A DNA stretch of 63,311 bases from an uncultured Bacteroidales bacterium (GTDB lineage Bacteria > Bacteroidota > Bacteroidia > Bacteroidales > Bacteroidaceae), in contig CADAZW010000001.1 of assembly GCA_902792555.1 (NCBI GenBank), positions 1 to 63,311 of the forward strand, written 5' to 3'. The notes beneath the pieces were generated by a model that worked only from the letters and a program-made list of their open reading frames with translations, was not told where the DNA came from and searched no databases. Both the position numbers and the translations under genes were made by a program. Positions 29,022-35,179 of the stretch are shown here, piece by piece (position 1 is the stretch's first letter; each line of letters opens with the position of its first letter).

Positions 29022-29029
29022 TACATTTG
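29022..29029 (+). promoter_or_regulatory. candidate -7 box for the MerR-type regulator gene
   Basis: TACATTTG on the plus strand, about 206 nt before the ATG at 29236. The leader would contain the palindromes at 29076-29125 and the heptamer array. Distance makes the assignment tentative. Confidence 0.4.
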
Positions 29030-29075
29030 CACTCTAAAATGCACAAAAACCAATAACCAAACTCCAAGCCTCTCC

Positions 29076-29125
29076 CTAACCCTCCCCTCAAGGGAGGGAA
29101 CCCTGGCGCCAGAGTTCTCCCCTTG
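29076..29125. repeat. cluster of GC-rich palindromes
   Basis: CCCTCCCCTCAAGGGAGGG, a central GGCGCC, and TCTCCCCTTGAGGGGAGA follow one another. They can form two hairpins in either strand and lie in the gap between alaS and the MerR-type gene. Confidence 0.65.
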
Positions 29126-29148
29126 AGGGGAGATAGAAGGGGCTCCCC

Positions 29149-29224
29149 TAATTCCTAATTCCTAATTCCTAATTCCTAATTCCTAACTCCTAATTCCTAA
29201 CTCCTAACTCCTAACTCCTAACTC
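29149..29224. repeat. 7-bp tandem repeat TAATTCC/TAACTCC
   Basis: About ten heptamers in a row, ending 11 bp before the ATG of the MerR-type gene. The first part is TAATTCC, the last part TAACTCC. Confidence 0.8.
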
Positions 29225-29235
29225 AATAACTCCCC

Positions 29236-29613
29236 ATGGCACTCAATCCCAACAAAGACCTCAAGAAATACTACTCCATACAGGAAGTAGCCAAGATGTA
29301 CAACGTCAGCGAATCGCTGCTCCGCTTCTGGGAGACAGAGTTTCCGCAGCTCAAGCCACGCCGCGCCGGCCGCGACATACGCCAGTACTCCAAGGACGAC
29401 GTCAAGCTCGTGGGCGTAATCCACGACCTCGTCAAGCGCCGCGGCCTCAAGCTCTCCGCGGCACGCGACGTGCTGCGCAAGAACAAGGAGGGCGCCTACC
29501 GCAGCAATGAGGCCATCGACACCCTCAAGGCCATCCGCGCACAGCTCGTGGAGCTGCGCAAGAACCTCGGCGGAATAGTCGCCGACCACGAATACGAGTT
29601 GGCTGAAAGCTGA
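29236..29613 (+). CDS. MerR-family transcriptional regulator
   Basis: 125 residues. The N-terminal winged helix-turn-helix reads KKYYSIQEVAKMYNVSESLLRFWE, then PRRAGRDIRQYSKDDVKLV (wing), followed by a dimerisation helix (residues about 85-118). No cysteine is present, so it is not a metal- or redox-sensing member of the classic kind. This compact form is common in Bacteroidetes next to unrelated genes. Role inferred: DNA-binding regulator, effector unknown. It precedes ribE with a repeat-filled 254-bp gap; the -7 candidate at 29022-29029 may drive it. Confidence 0.85.
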   Translation: MALNPNKDLKKYYSIQEVAKMYNVSESLLRFWETEFPQLKPRRAGRDIRQYSKDDVKLVGVIHDLVKRRGLKLSAARDVLRKNKEGAYRSNEAIDTLKAIRAQLVELRKNLGGIVADHEYELAES

Positions 29614-29636
29614 TAGCGCAGGAGTTACAATTTCAG

Positions 29637-29690
29637 CAGTCAGACTCGTCGGACCGGTCAGACTCGTCAGACAGGTCAGACTGGTCTGAA
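29637..29690. repeat. 9-bp tandem repeat GTCAGACNN
   Basis: About six imperfect 9-mers of the type GTCAGACTC/GTCGGACCG follow the MerR-type stop codon. Together with element B and a heptamer array they fill the gap to ribE. Confidence 0.65.
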
Positions 29691-29740
29691 AACAAAAAAT
29701 TCTTTCAGCGCCCCCACCCCCGAACCTGGTCAAACCTCAA

Positions 29741-29823
29741 TGCCGAAGGCATCGCGAAGACTTTTGTCGGCTGTCGGCGAAGCCGGTGCCGACACAGAAA
29801 GAAAGTCTGAGAGCGAAGCGGCA
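29741..29823 (+). repeat. dispersed hairpin element B, copy 1
   Basis: TGCCGAAGGCATCGCGAAGA begins the element, CGAAGCGGCAA ends it. Stem TGTCGGC (29765-29771) with GCCGACA (29788-29794), an inner CGGC/GCCG stem, and an outer AGACTT/AAGTCT pairing. Copies 2 and 3 keep the pairing with different bases. Confidence 0.8.
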
Positions 29824-29862
29824 AACCTCAAACCTCAAACCTCAAACCTCAAACCTCAAAAA
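29824..29862. repeat. 7-bp tandem repeat AACCTCA before ribE
   Basis: Five heptamers AACCTCA follow element B copy 1 and end 5 bp before the GTG start of ribE. Confidence 0.78.
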
Positions 29863-29867
29863 TAAAC

Positions 29868-30470
29868 GTGTTCACCGGAATCATAGAAGCAATGGCCCGC
29901 GTAAAGGCCATCACCCACCATCAGGACAACATCGACATCACCCTCTCCAGTCCCATCACCCATGAGCTGAGCGTGGCGCAGAGCCTCGCCCACAACGGAG
30001 TGTGCCTCACCCTCACAGCCGTCAACGGCGACCAGTACACCGTCACCGCCATGCGCGAGACACTGCTACGCTCCAACCTCGGCGAGCTGAAGGTGGGCGA
30101 CCTGGTCAACATAGAGCGCTCCATGCCCGCCAACGGCCGATTTGACGGCCACATAGTGCAGGGCCACGTCGACACCACAGCCGAGTGCATAGCCCTCGAG
30201 GACGCCAACGGCAGCTACATCTACACCTTCCGCTACCCCTTCCAGCCCGACATGGTCAGCCGCGGCTACTTCTGCGCCGACAAGGGCAGCGTAACCGTCA
30301 ACGGAGTCAGCCTGACCGTCTGCAACCCCACACAGGACACATTCCAGGTCAACATCATACCCTACACCTTCGACAACACCAACTTCCAGACCATACGCCC
30401 CGGCACCACCGTCAACCTCGAGTTCGACATCCTCGGCAAGCTCGTGGCACGCATGCGCCAGCTGGGGTGA
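29868..30470 (+). CDS. ribE: riboflavin synthase alpha subunit
   Basis: 200 residues, normal length. Start is GTG at 29868, giving the invariant MFTGIIE beginning of this family. Two lumazine-binding repeats: the first with NGVCLTL and GDLVNIERSM, then GHIVQGHVD linking to the second, which has VTVNGVSLTVC and VNIIPYTF. Role: dismutates two 6,7-dimethyl-8-ribityllumazine molecules to riboflavin in the cytoplasm. No FMN riboswitch is visible upstream; the gap holds 9-bp repeats, element B and heptamers. A hairpin terminator follows at 30530-30569. Confidence 0.95.
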   Translation: MFTGIIEAMARVKAITHHQDNIDITLSSPITHELSVAQSLAHNGVCLTLTAVNGDQYTVTAMRETLLRSNLGELKVGDLVNIERSMPANGRFDGHIVQGHVDTTAECIALEDANGSYIYTFRYPFQPDMVSRGYFCADKGSVTVNGVSLTVCNPTQDTFQVNIIPYTFDNTNFQTIRPGTTVNLEFDILGKLVARMRQLG

Positions 30471-30529
30471 GAAGAGGCAAGCCTCAGGACATCCTTTTCG
30501 AAGCAATAGCCCGCAGCACCCCCGCGCAG

Positions 30530-30569
30530 CAATCCCGGCCGCACGCCCCATACAGCGTGCAGTCGGGAT
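30530..30569 (+). terminator. hairpin terminator of ribE
   Basis: Arms 30530-30545 and 30554-30569 pair over 16 positions with one mismatch and one G-U. The sequence after the hairpin is CCCTTTAATT, moderately T-rich. Confidence 0.75.
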
Positions 30570-30644
30570 TTCCCTTTAATTAAAACTCTATCCCCAGCCA
30601 GCCCAGCCCTTAAAAGGCCACAAGCTTCGTGGAAAATCGTGATT

Positions 30645-30810
30645 ATAGCGAGAAGTTTTTTCCTTATTGCGAGAAAATCATTTTTAATCACGAGAAAATT
30701 ATTTTTAATCGCGCAGGGATGGTCAGTTTCGGCGCGATTAGATTTGGTTTCAGCGCGATTAAATTTGGTTTCGGCGCGATTAGATTTTTTCTTTACGCAG
30801 ATTTTTCTTT
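30645..30810. repeat. 21-bp CGCG-core array at convergent junction 2, two opposed arms
   Basis: The left arm has three 21-bp units at 30645, 30666 and 30687 reading like the reverse complement of the family (GCGAGAAAAT type). The right arm has four units at 30727, 30748, 30769 and 30790. The arms meet at AATCGCGC (30707-30714) facing GCGCGATT (30732-30739). It lies between ribE and the convergent VanX-like gene. Confidence 0.82.
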
Positions 30811-30842
30811 TCTACATTAATAGTAATTGCGACCTATCGGAA

Positions 30843-30923
30843 TTGCCGCTTCGCTCTCAGACTCTCTTTTGTCAGCCCGCGCCGATGGCGCGACTACTGA
30901 CAGAGTCTTCGCGATGCCTACGG
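30843..30923 (-). repeat. dispersed hairpin element B, copy 2
   Basis: Reverse orientation. Stem TGTCAGT/GCTGACA-type with an inner CGCGCC/GGCGCG stem. A second piece of its end (ATTGCCGCTTCGCG) is repeated just outside, at 30925-30938. Located between the array and the VanX-like gene. Confidence 0.8.
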
Positions 30924-30948
30924 GATTGCCGCTTCGCGCCCCGTCTGC

Positions 30949-31752
30949 CTACTGTCCGGCGGTCAGCTGCCTGACGGGGAAGGTGAAGTAGGTGTCGGGG
31001 AAGGGCTCGTCCCTGAGGGTGAAGTGCCACCACTCGGAGTCGAGGGCCTTGAATCCGTGGTTGAGCATGGCCTTGCGCAGCAGCATGCGGTTGGCAAACT
31101 GCGCGGCGGTGATGCTGCGGCCCGCAGGCGACTTGCTGTTGTCGCCGGTGTATTCGCCCGTCTCGGGATTGCCGCAGAAGTCGGGATGGCTCTCGGGGCC
31201 GAACCAGTCGAAGGTGCCGCCCATGTCGAGCTCCTTCTCAGTCTGCATGTCGAAGAGGGTGAGGTCGACGGTGCTTCCGCGCGTGTGGCCGCTCTTGGCC
31301 ATGATGTACTCCTGGTCGAAGAGTACGCTCTTGTCGAGGTCGGGATAGAAGTATGGCTTCATGGCTGTGTCGGCAATGTCGGCGGCCCAGCGGACGAAGT
31401 GGTCCACTCCGCGCTGGGGGCGGTAGGCGTCGTAGATCTTGAGGCGGTAGCCCTGGGCGCGCACCTCGTCGCTCACGGCCTTAAGGGCTTGGGCGGCCTG
31501 CCTGGTGAGCAGCGCGGTGGGCTCCTCGTAGCCGTCGATGCGCTGGCCCACGAAGTTGTAGGTGCCGAAGTAGCGTATCTCCAGTATGGCGTCGGGCACG
31601 GCATCGGTAAGGGTGACGAACTGGCTGCTGTCGTCGGTGGGACTGAGGGGAGCCTTGTCGGAGCTGTCGGAGCAGCATGTGAGCAATGTTATGCCACAGC
31701 CTACTGTCAGGACGGCAAACAGGGAGAGGAGTAACAGTCTTTTCTTTTTCAT
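30949..31752 (-). CDS. D-Ala-D-Ala dipeptidase, VanX/DdpX-like, exported
   Basis: 267 residues. An N-terminal signal sequence (MKKKRLLLLSLFAVLTVGCG, then LLTCCSDSS) suggests export and perhaps lipidation. M15D zinc site: His156 and Asp163 in SGHTRGSTVD, and Glu240/His243 in SEWWHF; Arg111 in YDAYRPQ is the family's transition-state arginine. Role by family: cleavage of D-Ala-D-Ala, here probably periplasmic recycling of cell-wall dipeptide, not vancomycin resistance, because no vanH/vanA genes are nearby. Upstream lies element A copy 3. Confidence 0.87.
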   Translation of the reverse strand: MKKKRLLLLSLFAVLTVGCGITLLTCCSDSSDKAPLSPTDDSSQFVTLTDAVPDAILEIRYFGTYNFVGQRIDGYEEPTALLTRQAAQALKAVSDEVRAQGYRLKIYDAYRPQRGVDHFVRWAADIADTAMKPYFYPDLDKSVLFDQEYIMAKSGHTRGSTVDLTLFDMQTEKELDMGGTFDWFGPESHPDFCGNPETGEYTGDNSKSPAGRSITAAQFANRMLLRKAMLNHGFKALDSEWWHFTLRDEPFPDTYFTFPVRQLTAGQ

Positions 31753-31770
31753 GAGGTGGAAGGGCTTTAT

Positions 31771-31994
31771 TATTTGAAATTTGAGATTTGAAATTTATTG
31801 TCAGGTCCGGAAAAAACGGATTGAAAGAAATTATCAGAAATTTTTACTACGAATTATACGAATTTCACGAATTATTTATGATAATTAACAGATTATTTGT
31901 GATGATTTGTGTCTAAGAAATAACTACGAATTTCACGAATTTCCGTCCCAGGGCTTACTATGTTGTAAATTGTAATTTGTGAAATTGTAAATTA
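31771..31994 (-). repeat. dispersed element A, copy 3
   Basis: Reverse complement of copy 1 with only scattered differences over about 225 bp; it includes every landmark. It fills the 308-bp gap between the copper ATPase gene and the VanX-like gene; nothing else is seen there. Confidence 0.82.
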
Positions 31995-32060
31995 CATCGG
32001 CTTGCTAAATTGTCCAATTGTGAAATCGTCAAATCGTGAAATCATTTGGTTGTTTAACGG

Positions 32061-33917
32061 TTAGCGTCTGTTGAGGCGGAGGCTGTTGAGCACTACGCTG
32101 ACGCTGGACAGTGCCATCAGGGCGGCCGCCCACATAGGGGTTATCTGGAAATGTATGCCCGCCAGGCGGAGCACTCCGGCTGCGAGGGGGATGCACACGA
32201 TATTGTATATAAATGCCCAGAAGAGGTTCTGCCATATCATGCTGACGGTGCGGCGCGAGAGGCTCATGGCCTGTGGGATGGCGCGCAGGTCGTCGGTCAT
32301 CAGGGTGAGGCCTGCAGCGTCCATGGCCACATCGGTGCCGCGCCCCATGGCTATGCTGACGTCGGCCAGGGCAAGGGCCTGGGTATCGTTGATGCCGTCG
32401 CCTATCATGGCCACCGTCTTGCCCTCGCCCTGCAGGGCCTGCACAAGAGCCTGCTTGTCGGCAGGCCGGGCATCGGCATGCCAATGGGTGATGCCCGCCT
32501 CGGCTGCCCAGTGGGCCACGGCGTCCTCGCGGTCGCCGCTCATCAGGTGGAGCTCGATGCCCTCGGCGCGGAGCTGGCTGACAGCCTCGCGGGCATGGGG
32601 CTTGAGGCTCTCGCGCTGCTCAGGGGCGAGATGGTCGGCCTGGGTGAAATCGATGTTGGGATTGGGGATGGTGAGGGTGCCGGTCTTGTCGATGACGATA
32701 GCGCTGACCCTGCGCAGCTGCTCGAGGGCAGCGGCATCCTTGATGAGGATATGGCGTCGGGCGGCACTGCCTATGCCGACCATGAGGGCGGTGGGGGTGG
32801 CGAGTCCCATGGCGCAGGGGCAGGCTATGACGAGCACGGCGATGGCGCTGGTGAGGGCCTGCGGCAGGGCTGCATTGCCGCCTATGAGCCACCAGGCCAG
32901 GAAGGTAATGGCGCTCAACGCTCCCACCACGGGCACGAAGACTCTGGCTGCCCTGTCAACTATGCGCTGCACGGGGGCTTTGCTGCCCTGGGCCTCCTGG
33001 ACGCGGCGGATGATGGCGGCCAGGGCTGTGTCGCTGCCTATCTGGAGGGCGCGGAGAGTGAGGCGGCCCTGGCTGGGGACGGTGCCGGCACTGACAGTGC
33101 TGCCCTGACGCTTGGCCACGGGGCTAGGCTCGCCGCTGAGCATACTCTCATCAACATAGGCTGCATCGGCTGTCATAAAACTCCCGGCTTCTACCACGAT
33201 GCCGTCAACGGGTATCTTCTCACCGGCCTTGACCTCCACGATGTCGCCCACCTTGAGGGCTGCCACGGGCACCTCCACGGCAGTGCCGTCAGGGGCCACG
33301 GTGCGTGCCATCCTGGGCTGAAGGCCCATGAGCTGGCGTATACTGGAGGCAGCACCGTTTCTGGCCTTCTCCTCCAGCAGGCGGCCGGTAAGCATGAAGG
33401 CTATTATCATGGCCGCTGTGTCGAAATAGACAGCCTGGCCGACAAAGCTGGCCAGGAATGCCACGAGGGTGGAGAGGGCCACGAGCATGTCCATGCCGGC
33501 ACCGCCATGGCGCAACTGCCGCCAGGCGTTGGCATAGAAGCGGGCGCCGCACACTGCCATGCTCAGCATCGTAAGTCCGGCAATAATAATCCAGCTGGAC
33601 CTGGCCATGGTCAGCACCATCACTGCCACGGCAAAAGCCCAGCTTGCTATTACCTTATATCTCAGAATCTTAAGCGCCTGCCGCTCCTCTTCGCCGGCAT
33701 CGCGGTCGTCCTCTACCACGAGGTCGAAGCCCGCGTCGCTCACGGCTTGCTTCATGGCGGTGGGAGTGGCCACCTGCTCGTCATAATCGACGAGGGCGGA
33801 GCGGCTGGCCAGCGACACAGAGACCGAGCGCACGCCCTCCACGCGGGTGAGCGTACGCTCCACATTGGCTGCGCAGTGGGCGCATGCCATACCTATAACG
33901 GGGAAAGTCCGCTTCAT
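32061..33917 (-). CDS. copper-type P1B ATPase lacking most of the nucleotide-binding domain
   Basis: 618 residues, short for CopA (usually 730 or more). One heavy-metal domain with CAHC (Cys12, Cys15); A-domain SGEP at 261-264; CPC metal site at 366-368; phosphorylation DKTGTLT from Asp410; GDGIND at 506-511; C-terminal helices ending in MALSSVSVVLNSLRL, typical of Cu+ pumps. Between DKTGTLT and the P-domain LMSGD (458-462) there are only about 42 residues where about 130 are normal. The HP-type motif of the ATP-binding N-domain is absent. The frame is intact with no frameshift sign, so this looks like a real shortened form. Role: copper export is the family expectation, but ATP use is doubtful without an N-domain. 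Confidence 0.85.
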   Translation of the reverse strand: MKRTFPVIGMACAHCAANVERTLTRVEGVRSVSVSLASRSALVDYDEQVATPTAMKQAVSDAGFDLVVEDDRDAGEEERQALKILRYKVIASWAFAVAVMVLTMARSSWIIIAGLTMLSMAVCGARFYANAWRQLRHGGAGMDMLVALSTLVAFLASFVGQAVYFDTAAMIIAFMLTGRLLEEKARNGAASSIRQLMGLQPRMARTVAPDGTAVEVPVAALKVGDIVEVKAGEKIPVDGIVVEAGSFMTADAAYVDESMLSGEPSPVAKRQGSTVSAGTVPSQGRLTLRALQIGSDTALAAIIRRVQEAQGSKAPVQRIVDRAARVFVPVVGALSAITFLAWWLIGGNAALPQALTSAIAVLVIACPCAMGLATPTALMVGIGSAARRHILIKDAAALEQLRRVSAIVIDKTGTLTIPNPNIDFTQADHLAPEQRESLKPHAREAVSQLRAEGIELHLMSGDREDAVAHWAAEAGITHWHADARPADKQALVQALQGEGKTVAMIGDGINDTQALALADVSIAMGRGTDVAMDAAGLTLMTDDLRAIPQAMSLSRRTVSMIWQNLFWAFIYNIVCIPLAAGVLRLAGIHFQITPMWAAALMALSSVSVVLNSLRLNRR

Positions 33918-34004
33918 AGCGAAGAACAGTCCGAGTGTTTGAGAGTAGCCAGACTCGGCTTGTCAAAGGCTCAAATCCCGGACCTCAATTCTCAAATAAC
34001 TGTG

Positions 34005-34739
34005 CTACTCTGCGGGGGCAGGCTCCATGTTGGTATAGACGGTCTGCACGTCGTCGAAGTCCTCAAGCTTCTCCACCATCTTGTCGATGGTCTCGCGCTG
34101 CTCGGCGCTTACGCTCTTGAGGTCGTTGGGCACATAGGTGAACTCACCGCCAACGTCCTCAAAGCCCTTCTCCTCCAGATACTTCTGGATCTCGCCATAG
34201 CTCTTGGGGGCGCCGTAGATGGTGAGGGTGCCCTCCTCGGGGTCTTCATCGTACTCATCCTCCACTCCGAGGTCGATGACATCGAGGATGAACTCATCCA
34301 TGTCCATATCGTCCTTCTTCTTGAAGGTGAAGACGCACTTATGGTCGAAGAGGAAAGCCAGGCTGCCCATGGTGCCGAGGTTGCCGCTGAACTTATTGAA
34401 GACCGAGCGCACGTCAGCCACGGTGCGGGTGGGATTGTCGGTGAGGGTGTCAACAAAGATGGCGATGCCGTGGGGGCCGTAGCCTTCGTAGGTCATGTTC
34501 TTGTAGTCGCTCTGGTCCTTGCCCATGGCGTTCTTGATGGCACGCTCAATGTTGTCCTTGGGCATATTCTCGCGCTTGCATACGGCGATGATGCTTCGCA
34601 GCGCGGGGTTGTTCTCCGGCTCAGGACCGCTCTGCTTGACGGCAATGGCGATCTGCTTGCCCAGTCGGGTGAATGTCTTGGCCATGTGGCCCCATCTCTT
34701 CAGCTTTGCAGCCTTACGGTATTCAAATGCTCTTCCCAT
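34005..34739 (-). CDS. yebC: YebC/PmpR-family protein
   Basis: 244 residues from the ATG at 34739 (MGRAFEYRKAAKLKRWGHMAK); an upstream in-frame ATG at 34763 lies in repeat DNA and is less likely. Typical YebC parts: GKQIAIAVKQSGP, KRENMPKDNIERAIKNA, YEGYGPHGIAIFVD, and an acidic C-terminal domain. Family role: described as a transcriptional regulator and, more recently, as a translation factor easing ribosome stalling on proline-rich stretches. Follows the S23-type gene by 37 bp. Confidence 0.93.
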   Translation of the reverse strand: MGRAFEYRKAAKLKRWGHMAKTFTRLGKQIAIAVKQSGPEPENNPALRSIIAVCKRENMPKDNIERAIKNAMGKDQSDYKNMTYEGYGPHGIAIFVDTLTDNPTRTVADVRSVFNKFSGNLGTMGSLAFLFDHKCVFTFKKKDDMDMDEFILDVIDLGVEDEYDEDPEEGTLTIYGAPKSYGEIQKYLEEKGFEDVGGEFTYVPNDLKSVSAEQRETIDKMVEKLEDFDDVQTVYTNMEPAPAE

Positions 34740-34776
34740 GTTGGTACAATAAACGTTAAACAATAACCAATAACCG

Positions 34777-35136
34777 TTATTCCTTCGGTTCCTTGGCTTT
34801 CTTTATGATATTTATTAATGTTGCTGATATTTTACTGTTATCATTGCTGATTGACTCATAAGCCTTGTCATCTATATACTCTGCCTCGTGCAACAGCTCC
34901 AACCAATATTCCGTTTCGCCAGACTCCTTGAGCGCAATACTCATCTTGCTAACAAAGTCTGCTCTGCTCTGTGCATAAATGCTTTCACGCACATTGGCAC
35001 CAATACTCGTACCGCTACGCAATACCTGCTTGGACATAACATACTCTCTCTTCTCCTCCGTCATAAACTTATAAAGTTTTACAATACGCAGAGCAAAATC
35101 TTTTGTAAGAGATGCTATGGGATTATTCCTGTCCAT
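34777..35136 (-). CDS. four-helix-bundle protein (23S rRNA intervening-sequence protein family)
   Basis: 119 residues, all helical. LRSGTSIGANVRES and ALKESGETEYWLELL are the family signatures. Such proteins were first found encoded inside 23S rRNA insertions, but stand-alone chromosomal copies are common in Bacteroidetes. Function unknown; a nucleic-acid or ribosome-related role is a guess. It lies between pheT and yebC on the same strand, flanked on both sides by 7-bp repeats. Confidence 0.88.
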   Translation of the reverse strand: MDRNNPIASLTKDFALRIVKLYKFMTEEKREYVMSKQVLRSGTSIGANVRESIYAQSRADFVSKMSIALKESGETEYWLELLHEAEYIDDKAYESISNDNSKISATLINIIKKAKEPKE

Positions 35137-35179
35137 AACGGTTAACGGTTATTGGTTAACGGTTATTGGTTAACGGTTA
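35137..35179. repeat. 7-bp tandem repeat GGTTAAC/GGTTATT
   Basis: About six heptamers GGTTAAC and GGTTATT alternate in the gap between pheT and the S23-type gene; similar short runs lie at 34745-34780 and 40780-40805. Confidence 0.75.

Noticed and set aside
27283..29037. 584-codon plus-strand open frame antisense to alaS
   Set aside because: Shadow of alaS codon bias; contains no recognisable domain and runs through the alaS promoter.
28969..29091. N-terminal extension of AlaS
   Set aside because: The extension covers the -7 box and does not match the family; the ATG at 28968 gives the normal start.
29614..29867. FMN riboswitch before ribE
   Set aside because: The gap is accounted for by 9-bp repeats, element B and heptamers; no RFN-type conserved stretches are seen.
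30362..30691. Minus-strand open frame over the end of ribE
   Set aside because: Antisense to ribE and its terminator; no supporting motif.
32151..34766. 871-codon plus-strand open frame antisense to the copper ATPase and yebC
   Set aside because: It mirrors two clear genes; its composition (Gly/His/Ala rich) is what reading GC-rich genes backwards gives. No motif or promoter.
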